Position numbers and translations under genes: made by a program. A model generated the notes under the pieces. It worked only from the letters and a program-made list of their open reading frames with translations, was not told the origin of the DNA and did not search any database. Positions 22,926-34,129 of a stretch of 64,000 nucleotides of DNA are shown here, one piece after another (position 1 is the stretch's first letter; each line of letters opens with the position of its first letter). Where the stretch lies: positions 152,325,601 through 152,389,600 of the forward strand of contig CM038221.1 in NCBI GenBank assembly GCA_021442155.1, in the 5' to 3' direction. Source of the DNA: Cymbidium sinense (Eukaryota > Streptophyta > Magnoliopsida > Asparagales > Orchidaceae).

Positions 22926-24591
22926 TGAAGACCCCATAACATGAATTCCTTGCTTAATTGTAATTAATTCATTTATAATCTGGGTTGTATAAGGGTAGAG
23001 CTCGGCTACCCAATTTATTTTTGTGTTTCTGTGGTGGTTCCCTACCACACTTAGCCTTTTATTCTTTTATTCTAGCTTTATAAAATGTTTTGATATTTTA
23101 TTTAGCTTGTGCATTAAGAAATGTCATGCTTTTCCTAGTTTCTTCCTTACTTGATATATGGCCTAGATGACGATTAGTCTCTTAGGAAAATAAATCTTCT
23201 ACTAAATTAAACAACTCAAAATTAAAAATAAATAACTATAACCTAACTTAAAGGTTAAGCTAAAAAAATAAAGATAAAAGAATTAGCAATCCCATAGCTG
23301 GACGATATTACTTTTCTAACATCATGCATAAAAGTATATTATTTCACTCTTGATTGGAGGGCTTCCACCTTTGACAGAGAACTTGGCTTGACCTGTGAGA
23401 GCCATGGTGGAAACACACCTCCTTATCTAGCTGATTTTGGCCCATAATTTAATTTCTCATGCATTAGGCATAAAAATCCTATAGCCTGAGTTAAGTGATT
23501 GTCCAAAAAAATGAAAAAAAAAGTAATATAATTTGGATTAGATTTAGATCATTTGTCATGCCCTTACATGATTTAGTCTTTTAGGGAGTGAGTTTAAGGA
23601 CTAGACTCTTTCTAAATGAATTATATCATAGTTATCTTGTATAAAGCATATGACTAACCTACATGTATTTAAAATCATAGGAGGAGTTAGTTAGCGGCCA
23701 CCCCCAAGCAGTTATAAGTTCAATAGTCAGGTGGTTTATCCTCTCTTGTGGAGGTAAGCCAAAATACCCATTTTTTAGATTTAGGTCATGCTTTTGGCTC
23801 TCACCAAAGCTCCCTAGATTTAGGTTCTAGGTTGCTTCTCCCTTTGCAAGCCTTAAGCATAAATCCTCACCTCTTTGGCATTTTCATAACCTTGTATTAT
23901 GGAATTGTTAGCATTTCTAATAAAAATTCAACTCAAAGAAATTAATTCAATTTCAAAAAAATATAAAGCCCAACCATAGGTAGTTTGGGATGCTTACTAG
24001 GCTTTCTAATATCCTAAGCATCCTATACTTATTTTCACTTAGCTTTGATAAGAACTCCCTCCTCTTGAAATAAACTAATCGATTGATAGTCCAACCCTTT
24101 CAAAATCTTTGGAGATAATGATCATTTGCCTTAATCGAGAGTATTCCTTAGGATGTAATTAGCTATAGGGGCTTGCTTGCATAGGGAACTTAACAAACCT
24201 GATAAAAAAATAAACCTTGCTTTACTTTTCCATGTAAAGTAGGGGAAGAATCTCTAGTACATCATCCCACAGACCCATAAGTCCTTAGGAGTCCTTATTT
24301 AGGTGATTAGGTCCATTGAAGGGTGGTGACTTCTATCTTTCGAGATAATACACCTTTTCTCAATACTGAACCTGCTCATTCTAATAAGTACACTTACGAT
24401 TCTATGTGGTGTCCATCTAAAGAAAGAAGCAATCATCGTCATATTAAATTTTCCCTCTCTTCTTTCCTTTCTTTCTTTTGTCTTCATCTTTCTTTATAAG
24501 AGGGATGAAGATAGGAAGAAGACCAAGAAGAAGAGGGAGGAGATTGATTGATGATGATGATCACAAATTTTTTTTCACCTATAGATTCTTC

Positions 24592-24609
24592 TGGTGACTC
24601 CGCTGGGGA
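24592..24609 (+). other. Primer-binding site of element A
   Basis: TGGTGACTCCGCTGGGGA, eight bases after the LTR end, is where a host tRNA 3' end would prime minus-strand DNA synthesis. Element B has TGGCGACTCTGCTGGGGA at 50,913-50,930, which starts TGGCGACT and would pair with a tRNA ending AGTCGCCA; a tRNA-Arg is plausible, as for Ogre-like elements. In A the fourth base is changed (C to T). Confidence 0.75.
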
Positions 24610-25159
24610 AGGTTCCTCTCTCCATCTTTGGTAAATGATCGTTGTCTCCAAGTATCAATAGTGGGTTTGTACTTTTGTATGAATCCAAGACTATCTTCCT
24701 TTCCATTGGCACTTAGCTTCTTTCATCCTTAAGTTAAGCTAGCCAATATCTTTAAGTTTTAGGACCTCACCATGTGTTGGTCTTAATACCCTCATTAGGT
24801 TCCCCAATGGGTGAAAATAAAAATTTAAATAAAAAGAAAATGATTAAATACTTCCTCCTTACCATTTTTTTATGGTAAAGAAAGGTTCATTCTAAAATAT
24901 AAAGACAAAATAAATCCTTCATGAAAGTCTTGCTTTTCAAAAGCACTTTTTCAAAATGCACTTAATAAACTATTTACACTACATCTAACAATTTTCACAA
25001 TTGTTATATGTAGATACATTTTAAAAATAAAACCAACAATTATAAACTTCCAAAAGCACAAATGCACTTCTTCACTCAATTCATTTTGATAAAGACTTCA
25101 CTTCCAAAAAATATTAAAAATTCAACATTCCTAAACTTTCAAAAAGTACAAAATTTGAA
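24610..25159 (+). mobile_element. Leader of element A before the hairpin array
   Basis: Noncoding leader beginning AGGTTCCTCTCTCCATC, closely matched in element B (50,931-51,355) by TGGTTCCTCTCTCCATC and by the GATCGTTGTCTCCAAGTATC segment (24,638; 50,959). There is no open frame of note. It passes gradually into A-rich sequence and then into the inverted-repeat array. Confidence 0.75.
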
Positions 25160-26980
25160 GATGGGCCTTTCCATTCAATATGCCCAAATATGTTGAATGG
25201 ATGTTACATCTTCAAGCCAAAATCACAACTTTGAAATTCCACTCAACACATTCCACATGTGTTAAGTTAGAATTTTCAAATTTTCAAAAAAAGTACATAT
25301 GAAACCTCTCCATTCAATATACCCACATTTATTGAATGGAGGTTTCATTTTCAATCAAAATCAAAAATAAATTTTCAAAAAGCACATATGAAACCTCCCC
25401 ATTTAATATACCCACATTTATTGAATGGAGGTTTCATTTTCATCAAAAATCAAAAACAGATTTTATAAAAGCACATATGAAACCTCTCCATTCAATACAC
25501 CCATAATTATTGAATGGAGGTTTCATTTTTAATCAAAATAAAAAAAAATAAATTTTCAAAAAGCACATATGAACATCTCCATTCAATATACCCAAATTCA
25601 TTGAATGAAGATTTCATTTCCAAATGAAATAACATTATTTTGAAATGCCACTTAACATATTCCATATATGGTTAAGTTGGGATTTCCTCTTTCAAAAGCA
25701 ATAATCACACATGAAAATACATCTTTGAAAAATGAAACATAATTGATTTCCATCTTACATACCCAAATTTGGTAAATGGAAATCTTTCTTTTCAAAATCA
25801 CAAAACATAGCAAAATTTTCAAAAAAATTTTGGAACTTCATTCTAGCATATCACATTTTGCTAAAGTGAAGTCTCCATTTTCAAAACAAAATCTAAAACA
25901 ATAATTTGAAACACATTTGAAATTTCATTTAGCATATTCAAATTTACTAAGTGAAATCTCCATCAAAATAAAAATTTTCACAACAAATTTTGAAACTTCA
26001 TTTTGGCATACCACATTTGCTAAAGTGAAGTTTCCATTTTCAAAAATAAAATTCAAAACAAAAGAGACACATTGGAACTTCATTTTGGCATACCACATTT
26101 GCTAAAGTAAAGTCCATTTTTTAAAACAAAATTTTAAACACATTATTGGAACTTCATTTTAGCATACCACATTTGCTAAAGTGAAGTCTCCATTTTCAAA
26201 ACAAAACCAAAAATAAAAAATTAAAACACATTTTGGAATTTTATTTAGCATACTTAAATTTACTAAGTGAAATCTCCATCAAAACAAAATTTTTTTTCAC
26301 AACACTTTTGGAACTTTATTCTAGCATATCACATTTTGCTAAAGTGAAGTCTCCATTTTCAAAATAAAATCCAAAAAATAAAAAGAAACACACTAGGCTT
26401 TCGTTAGCATACCCAAATTTGCTAAGGATCCTATTTTTCAAAATCAAAATCTCCAAAACAAAAGAAAAATATTAGGATCTCCTTAGCATGCCTAAATTTG
26501 CTAAGAATCCTATTTTCAAAATTTTTTCAAAACAAAATAAAACACACTTGGATTTCTCATTTAACATACCTAAATTTGCTAAATGAGAATTCTATTTTCA
26601 AATCACAAATGATTCACAAAATAAAGCTACAAAGAAAAGAACAAATTGTTTTCAAATACCTTACTTAGCATACCCAAATTTGCTAAGTAAGCAAAATCAA
26701 AAATCAAATCAAAACACCAAAATCAATTGACCCTTTACGTTAACATACTCAAATTTGTTAAATGAAGGGTCTTCAAAATCAAATCAAAATGAAAATCAAA
26801 ATTCAAATATGAACCTATGGAAGCATCCCTTCAAAGATATTTGAACCAATTTTTCAACATACCCAAATTTGTTGAAAGTGGATTCCATATTCAAAAAATT
26901 TCTCTTTCTAATCAAATTTAAAAATCTCTTCTAAATTAATTTGAGCCTAACTTAACACTTTAAAGATGTTGAGTATGGGT
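25160..26980 (+). repeat. Tandem array of ~22 hairpin units in the leader of A
   Basis: Each unit of roughly 70-95 bp has two complementary arms around a loop like TACCCAAATT or TACCACATT, separated by A-rich spacers with TTTTCAAAA. Examples: GAAACCTCTCCATTCAATA (25,301-25,319) with TATTGAATGGAGGTTTC (25,330-25,346); ACTTCATTTTAGCA with TGCTAAAGTGAAGT near 26,152-26,189; GACCCTTTACGTTAACA (26,729-26,745) with TGTTAAATGAAGGGTC (26,756-26,771). Arm sequences differ widely between units but stay complementary, while loop and spacer vary little. The array ends about 170 bp before the gag ATG. It is noncoding. A role in RNA packaging, translation or silencing escape is possible but unproven. Confidence 0.85.
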
Positions 26981-27149
26981 TCAAATTCTAAATTCAAATT
27001 CAAAATCAATGAAATAGGAATCTGATTCAAGTTTATTTTCAACATTGCAATTTTTAGTCAAGCTTCAATCAATTTTTTCAGTTGAGTTACACCTTAGTTA
27101 GTTTTTAGTAATGACAGTGTAGAAATATGTTTTCATGTTTCCCCATGGG

Positions 27150-29760
27150 ATGGACTTAGCCCTAGATCAGGTCAGCTTTCCCCGAGCTAACCACCCTCCT
27201 CATACACTTTGGATGAGGCTTTGAGGGGGCTAAGATTACTTGTGAGGGCACTCCCCTCATGATTGTAGTAGAGCACAGAGGGGCTGGTCCAGATCAACAT
27301 GCCATCTAATTCTGATATTCCCTCATTGAAGAGGAAGGTAGTGCTGCAAGTGCGATTCTGTCGATTAGTGTGCCCCGTGGTTCCCCGTGCTGCCCCAATT
27401 AGGGTTATCACCCACTCACTAGCACCCTCAGAGGGTAAGGCTCCCCTGATCCCAGGGATTGTCTCCCCTGCTTTTGAGGTTGGGTCTAGCTCTTCCTCTA
27501 CTCACCCTACCAAGACCCAAAGAGAAACAAAGAACCGCATGTAAGCATACTACCGCAAGTGAGATGGAGGCCACGCAGCCATTGTCAGGAGTTGATTGGT
27601 TTCCCCCACAGTGAACCCATTCCATCCTCTCTGGGTCAATGAGGAGGCTAGAGGATTTCTACTTCACCTCCACCCAGCCAGCCTACCCAGAGTAGAGGTC
27701 AGGTCGCTCCCTATTCTGCAAGGTGAGCTATGTGAGTCCAAGGCTCAATTTGATTTGAGATCCATTATCCCCCATAATGTGGGGAAGCATATTGGACAGG
27801 AGAGGGCCAGGGAGGCCCGCACTTTAGTTCATATCACAAGTTGAGAGAGAGTTAAGGTTCGTGGTCGGCCTCTGACTTGTTGATTTTCTTGATCGCCACC
27901 CACATCATCACCGACAGATTCGCTCATGGGGACTACCCATCAAGAGAGCAGCCTCTATGTGAGAGAGTCTGGTGGTGTCTCCACCACCACACTCACCCCC
28001 ATCTCCTCTCCATGTTCCAACATCTCTATTCCATCCAAGGCCATGAAGGCCATGGGGTGAAGAGGACCGTTGGTGATCAAGCAAGGGATCCCATTCCATC
28101 CACACCACCTGGCGAGATGAGCTCTCCGCCCTTCTACCCAGGTGGGAAGGAAGACAGTATCATGGTCATCCCATCACCACCACCACCAGCATAACATCTG
28201 ATGGAGATTACAGTTGCAGAGGGAGAAGATGATATCCCAATTTCACCCATGATGATAGATCCTCCTAGGAGTGTCACCCCATACGAGTGAGTTATAGTGA
28301 GTGTATTCCAAGGTATAACCCTGGGTTAACTCTCCAAAGAAAGGGGGAGGTGCCTTATAGTACATGATAGTGATCCCACCACTGGTCAGCCAAAATTATT
28401 AGTGCCAATTTAGATGGATCATTCTCTAGATGATATAGTAGCCTATTATCTCATGGAGAAGAAAGAGATCCTAGGATACGATTGGTCTAATAAAGAGAAG
28501 ATAAGCTTTGATTCCAATGAAGATGATCTATTGGAGAATCAGCAGGGGTTTGCATGGTTGACACCAAGGGATTCCTTCTGATAGAGCAGACTATGGAAGG
28601 TGCTGAGGAATAGTAGGAAGACACAGCCTACTCGACCCAACACCTCATAGAACAGATAAAGTAGAAAGATGAAATGATAAATAGGATGGAGAAGAGGCTC
28701 GAAGATTTGTTAGTAGCTGTCTTAGCATTACATAGTCAAACATTGGTAGTTCATCCTACTATAATTGAGACCAGTCAGCCAGAGTTGGTTCTTATCTTGG
28801 ACCCAACCAAGACCTTACCTCTAGTAGAGGTAGCAAAGATGTATAAGTAGGTATGGATAGTACTCCCCAAGAAAGAAAAAGATATCAAGAGAGTGAAAGA
28901 AGTGTTGGCTCAAGTCCGAGGAGGATCATCAGTTCCAAAGGGTAGACCCTACCCAGAGGAATTTGATACAATCCAATATCCTAAGGGTTTCATGCCATCT
29001 TCTTTCAAGAGTTTTGATGGTAGTGGGAACCCGAGGCAACATATTGCACATTTAGAGCTAATTGTTGCAACACTGGTGGTAGTGACTCATTACTCTTTCG
29101 TCTCTTTATTAGTAGCTTAGTAGGGTCTATTTTCAATTGACACGTTGAACTTCCCAACAGTTCAGTAAAGATTTTTGCTGAGTTGGAGCAACTCTTCATC
29201 AAGAGGTTTGTTGGAGCTCAGCAAAGGGTCACTGTGGGTGATCTCATTATAGCACAATAATACCCAGGTGAGTCCCTTGTTGATTACATTCTTAGATGGC
29301 ATAACCTGAGTATGAAATGTGAGCCACAGTTGTTTGAACAACTTGCCATTGAGATTATTCTAAAGAATATTGATGGCCTGGTTGCCTTCTTGCTTAAGGG
29401 CTTCACCATCAAAACTTTTGAGAAGTTAATCAACAAGGTAGCTAGTCTACAAGGAGAGGTCAAACATCCTTTCAAGACCGGACCAAGTCAAAGTCAGAAG
29501 GTATAAGAAGAAGCTGAGAACAATGACAGTAGTGGACAAGGGGAAGCAACTAGCTATAGATTAGTCCGAGAGACTGCGACCTCCGCAGCCATCACTTCCA
29601 CCTCCTCTACCACCCAGGCACCTACCGGCCGCCACAATAGCCTTCCCTGCACCTCTTCCCTCAATATCAGTACACATGCCCGCCGCACCGTGGCTATGGT
29701 CCACCTACTCTTTGGATAAACTTAATAAGCCTTATTCATTTATAAGGGAGGTAATCAAGA
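27150..29760 (+). pseudogene. Element A gag remnant
   Basis: Capsid gene of the element, broken. The ATG at 27,150 opens MDLALDQ; element B has MDLALDR at 54,182, so this is the true start. Several frames then alternate: a Pro/Ser-rich N-terminal part, a charged, probably helical stretch with NRMEKRLEDLL near 28,680, and the retrotransposon gag core with FKSFDGSGNPRQHIAHL (near 29,005), LEQLFIKRFVGAQQR (near 29,185), YILRWHNLSMKCE (near 29,288) and VASLQGEVKHP (near 29,440). It is followed by a Pro-rich segment (near 29,580-29,690). Stops and shifts are frequent. The second half is collinear with the B gag at 63,025-64,000. Confidence 0.75.
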
Positions 29761-30460
29761 AAATCTTTAAAAACCTCTTAAAGAAGCCTGATCTTCAACT
29801 ACCCAACCTAGGAGAGAAGTGGGAAAAGCCATGATCCCAACTTTTGCCTATCACCATATGCTAGGTCATGTTTTGGAAGATTGCTTCACATTTTTGGAAC
29901 GGCTTCAAGACCAATGCTATAGTCATCCGAAGAAATACCTTATGGAACAACCATCCTGTTCCATTAGGGTGATCCTTGGGGATACTTGCGTTCCTTCCAA
30001 AACTAAAGAATGTTAGGATATCTCCTTATCCCGTACCTCTAAGAAGATTCTAAATAAAATCAAGAAACTTTCCTAGCAGGAGCTTAAAACTTTCAACATC
30101 AAGGAGGTTTGCAAGACAACTTGGGGGGGGAGCTCAGTAGCATCAACAACAACTTATGCCGTTGATAGTCCAGTAGCAATCACGACCCAGCCTCCATTCC
30201 ACCATTGCAGCCTACATCATCTGACCTTTCTCTAGCTCTTCTTCTTCTTCAAGTAGACATTCAGATGATGGCATCAAATCCCTCAACCCTCTTACTTGAT
30301 TTCTTTCTTACCACCCTATCAAATCCAAGAACTTGAAGAATAAAGCTAGCTTGAATTATATCTGTGTCACCGATGGGTTGTTCTATTCCTTTGATAACTC
30401 TTCAAGAAAGATAACTATAACAATTATGATCTTCCTATTTTTCTGAGTTGGATTTTCCTT
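29761..30460 (+). pseudogene. Gag C-terminal region with zinc-knuckle-like motif, element A
   Basis: The open piece at 29,819-30,016 contains FAYHHMLGHVLEDCFTFLE. This fits the Tat-type C-x-Y-H-x3-G-H-x4-C knuckle, except that the first Cys reads Phe, so metal binding is probably lost. Such knuckles bind nucleic acid. From about 30,020 to 30,460 the sequence is still compositionally coding-like (for instance Ser-rich words near 30,220-30,260) but frames are too broken to assign. Confidence 0.5.
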
Positions 30461-31200
30461 TTGAATGCTACAAGTTCACTTGAGATAGACTTGGAATCAT
30501 CCCGAGGGTCCCATAGGAGAAGCGAGGTGTGTGTAGAACCTTCCATTACCCACAAGAGATCACCAAGTCAACCTCAGTCATTCTACCTCCTAGAGCAACA
30601 CCTCAAGATAGAGGGAAATAAGTCATTGGTTCAGAGGATTGAGAAGCCCCTCCATGGGATGCTCCACCCTTGGATATGCTTATGGAGGATCACCTGGGTG
30701 GACTACAATGTCCCTCTCTCATCTCTAAGCTAAGCACATGCCCTTATCTTATCCAAAGAAATGAGGGAATCATTAATCAAGGCTCTCTTGATTAGATATG
30801 CACACCTATTGGTGAGGAGGCACATTATTAGAAGCCGAATCACTTTCACTGAAGACCTACTTCAGGGGACATGGAGCACAACCCCCTCTACACATGGATA
30901 TGGGCAGACACTGCTAGAGTTCTCATCTAGGTGCATTGGTGAATATTATGAGTCTAAAGATCCTTGCCTATTTGAGGATCATCATCTCCACACTCTGAGG
31001 AGATCAGATGATGTTGAGAGGATTCAATGAACAAGGCGAGCAGGCTTTAGGTTTCATAGTGTTACCTTTGGAGATAGGTGACTGGAAGATTGAAGCCAAG
31101 TTTTACATAATTGATTCAAATACTTCATTCACTGCTTTGCTCAGTAGGCCTTGGATAACATTAAATAAGATGATTCCATCCTCCTCATCAAGTTCGTGAA
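30461..31200 (+). pseudogene. Element A aspartic protease remnant
   Basis: Matches the element E protease. ITFTEDLL near 30,840 parallels VTFSDEDL of E; then a frame change, and near 30,900-30,955 the words for HNLPLYTW and GALVNIMS parallel HNLPLNITVDVG and DQGASVNIMS. The codon that should give the catalytic Asp is lost (an in-frame TAG lies there), so it is inactive. The C-terminal part (31,008-31,199) is open: GFNEQGEQALGFIVLPLEIG and LLSRPWI, typical of the flap and end of Tat-type proteases. Confidence 0.7.
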
Positions 31201-32250
31201 GGATGGATTGAGTACTGTCAAAGGAGATGAAAAGCCATTTTCAGTTAGAGAGGTTGAGATATATGAGGATGCAACCTACTATCTTTCTTAAAAAACCATT
31301 TCTTATGAACTTGGACCAAATGAAAATGCAAAAGAAAAGAATAAAAAGAGAAATAAAAAGAAAAAGAAAAGAAAAATGAAAGTCCAAGTGAACGAGAAAA
31401 GGATATTGAAGAAGAAGTAGAGCCACATATCACATTCCACCCACAGTTTAGTCCATCATATGGACATATGGGTATGATGAATCGACCTTCTCGTGAGAGG
31501 CGTGTTCTAGAGGTGGAAGACTCTAGTTGGCCATCACCAGGGGTTATGTTCATTCATGAGTACCCTTACTATTCACAGAGACTTGGAATCAAGCTCGAAG
31601 GATGAGTCTAATGTGATTAGTATACCAGCCAACCCTTCTCAGCTGGTCCAAGCCTCCATACAAAGCAAATTATTCAAATCAAATGTATGTGAAACTATCA
31701 AGCAGCAGCTAGGAGCCTTAGCTTTAACCTCACTTTCATCTCAAAAAGTTAAAGGTTTAGTAGTTAAGGAAGCCCCTAAGTCTTCCATTGATGGAAAGCC
31801 GAAAAGATTATTTTTAGGTTCATCATCCTGAAGTCCCGAAGTTGATGTAGAACTTGAGGAGGATTCATTTAAAGAATGAATGGAATTATCATTTGACTTT
31901 TACTTACCTTGTGTTCATAATCTTATATAGAAAAGTTTAGTTCCTCATACCGCATAGTGGTATTTTTGAGAAGTCGGAATAATAGGGAAGCACAATAGAG
32001 ATGACTATCTGGTGGGTGACGATGAAGACTACCGCTTAGTTATCACCAACCATCTGAGTCCGAGTTTCTTTCACACCAAACTAACTCTTATGAGGATGTG
32101 TGTTTAGAAACCTCGATGATCCGGATGATAAATCAATTAAGATGCACCGCAAGAATTTGAAGAGGAGATCCATTCAACAATTGACTAGCTTAAATAAACC
32201 AATCTCGAGATAAAAGAAAATCCATGCCTGACATACATCAGTTCATTACT
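31201..32250 (+). pseudogene. Spacer between protease and RT, element A
   Basis: Coding remains without a known domain. Near 31,320-31,430 it is Lys/Arg/Glu-rich, and near 31,556-31,831 there is an open piece with LESSSKDESNVIS. Both match the corresponding spacer of element E, on the minus strand at 5,327-5,844. A third shared word, EEIHSTID near 32,163, matches EEEIRSTIDEL of E. The poly-Lys stretch also yields Phe-rich false frames on the minus strand. Confidence 0.6.
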
Positions 32251-33130
32251 GAATGAAGAAGAAACCAATGACTTAGTTAAGATATTAACTGAGTTTAAAG
32301 ACTATTTTGCATAGAGTTATGAAGAAATACCTGGATTATCTCCTAAGGTAGTAGTCCACAAGCTAGCAATAGATCCTAGCATTAACCTTATCAAGCAAGC
32401 TCCTAGACGCATGCGATTAGAAATCGAACAACCTATCATTTATGAAGTTAAGAAATTGATTGATGTTGGTTTCATCAGGGAAGAAAAATACCCTACCTTG
32501 TTTGCCAATGTCGTCCTAGTTAAGAAAAATAATGACCAAATTTACATATGCGTCGATTTCGCGGACTTAAATAAGGCATGTCCCAAGGATGAGTTTCTTC
32601 TACCTATACCAAAATTAATGGTGGACATTGCCTCATCTCATGCAGTGTTATCTTTCATGGATGGGTCATATGGCTACAACCAATCAAGATGTCTCTTGAA
32701 GATGAAATAAATACATTTTTTGAACCCCGATCGAGATCTTTTGTTATAAGGTCATGCCTTTTGGCCTTAAAAATGCTAGTACTACATACCAACAGGCCAT
32801 GACTCAGATCTTGAATGAACTTATCCATCATCAGGTTGAGTCCTATGTTGATAATCTAGTAGTCAAGAGCAGAGAAAAGGAAGACCACCTCTTTGACTTG
32901 AGAGTAGTTTTCAAATGATTAAGATAATATAACCTCAAAATTAATCCCTAAAGTCTAGAAGCTTGAAATTTCTTGGTTTGTTGTCCGACACAGGGAATAG
33001 AAATAGATCCTGAAAAGATCAAAGCTATCTTAGAAATGCCACCTCTTAAAAGTCTAACATAACTCAGATCATTCCAAGGATAGCTGGTGTATCTAAGACA
33101 CTTTATTTCCAACCTATCGGAGATGCAAAC
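32251..33130 (+). pseudogene. Element A reverse transcriptase remnant
   Basis: Decayed RT, the polymerase that copies element RNA to DNA. It reads LSPKVVVHKLAIDPSINLIK near 32,338, then an open piece (32,411-32,710) with GFIREEKYPTLFANVVLVKK, YICVDFADLNKACPKDEF and SFMDGSYGYNQ. After a frameshift comes the catalytic box near 32,840-32,880 as VESYVDNLVVKSREKEDHL: the second Asp of YVDD is Asn, which would abolish catalysis. Near 33,000-33,120 comes GIEIDPEKIKAILEMPP and a connection segment leading to RNH. Non-functional. Confidence 0.8.
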
Positions 33131-33179
33131 CATTTTCAACACTTGTCAAAAAGGATGCCAAGTTCAAGTGGTATGATAA

Positions 33180-33560
33180 GTGCCAGCATGCCTTTGAAGA
33201 TATCAAGCAATATTTGGTGAAGCCTCCAGTTCTAGTAGCTCCTATCCCGGGCAGGCCAGTCATCCTCTATACTGCTACATTGGATGACTCTCTTGGCGCT
33301 CTATTGGCCCAAGCCAACGATGAAGGAAAGGAAAGTGCTCTTTACTATCTCAACCATCATCTGATCCCTACTGAAGTGAACTACCCCCCTATTGATAAAT
33401 ATTACCTAGCTTTAATCTTTGCTTCCCAAAAGCTACATCATTATATGCTTTCTCATAAGGTGGAATTGATTTCTAGAATTAATCCACTAAAGGTACTCAT
33501 GATGCTATCTGATGTTTTGCACGGTCATCTATGCTACTCATAATTTGACATCATATTCGT
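33180..33560 (+). pseudogene. Element A RNase H remnant
   Basis: An open frame of 109 residues (33,214-33,543) covers PPVLVAPIPGRPVILYTATL, LDDSLGALLAQ, ALYYLNHHL, EVNYPPIDKYYLALIF and SQKLHHYML: the Ty3/gypsy RNase H following RT, nearly the same as in element E. Catalytic residues are not clearly intact across the domain and the end is broken. It was part of a polyprotein; the ATG of the open frame is incidental. Confidence 0.75.
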
Positions 33561-33639
33561 ACCCCTCAGTGCGATGAAAGGATAAGCACTAGATTTCTTA
33601 GACACCCACTTCCTGCGATTCTCGCTAGTGATGATCTCA

Positions 33640-34125
33640 CGAACAAATCATGAACTTAGGGGAGGTTGACAATCACCATTGGGAGATGTATTTTGATGGT
33701 GTAGCTTCCTTTCATAAATGGGAAGCACCATGATCTACTCTTCCAGGAATTGCAGGGGTAGGAAAAGTTCTTCTAACTCTAGACCACAATGTGATGAGAT
33801 TCTCATACTATCTTTCCAACCCCGCAATAATGAAGCCAAGTATGAGGCTTTGATTGTCCGGAGTTAGCCATCCACAACATTTGTGTCAAGAGCATCAACA
33901 TCTTTATAGATTCTGTTGGTCATCAATCGTTTTGGGTCCTACAAGGTTCTCAAACCCCATATTACCATGAGTATACCATGAAGTTGTTGGCCCAAATTCA
34001 GTCATCATCTACAAGGTTCCCCATGGAAGAACGTAGTAGATGCTTTGGCCAAACTTGCCAAAGAATTGGCATGTTAAAGATGAGTCCATTCATAAGGGTC
34101 CAAAATAGACAAGTTATCCCTTATT
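33640..34125 (+). pseudogene. Element A second RNase H (aRNH) remnant
   Basis: Reads MNLGEVDNHHWEMYFDGVAS near 33,650 and, after a stop, GVGKVLLTLDHNVMRFSYYL near 33,757, then broken words like NEAKYEALIV near 33,830. This matches the better preserved copy in element E (2,933-3,328). The presence of this extra domain between RNH and INT is the diagnostic feature of the Tat group. Frameshifts disable it. Confidence 0.75.
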
Positions 34126-34129
34126 GATG

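Larger units (their letters stand above)
17023..24583 (+). mobile_element. 5' LTR of element A
   Basis: About 7.56 kb, starting TGTTGACCTCATTTTTAGG and ending near CACCTATA, eight bases before the primer-binding site. Landmarks in order: a repeated CATTTATATT...AATATAAATG inverted repeat (near 17,430 and 17,620), TTGACC-rich DNA (18,000-18,840), the TATA-like palindrome (19,276), the splice-donor-like GAGGTAAG (19,673), the GTCCATCC hairpin (19,882), AT-rich DNA (20,100-21,300), the GGTATATTATTCTGGACA segment (21,701) and the purine tract (22,857). No coding sequence is supported; open frames such as the minus-strand one at 24,299 recur in the 3' LTR simply because it is the same sequence. 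Confidence 0.88.

Noticed and set aside
24299..24487. 62-residue minus-strand frame repeated at 44,829-45,017
   Set aside because: The two are the same place in the two LTRs of element A, so similarity follows from LTR identity; LTR C has it broken.
25160..26980. CRISPR-like array
   Set aside because: Units are imperfect, lack unique spacers of fixed size, and the context is a plant retroelement; the repeated part is an inverted repeat with varying arms.
27187..28194. Minus-strand frames across the gag of A
   Set aside because: Shadows of the plus-strand gag, which is supported by collinearity with element B.
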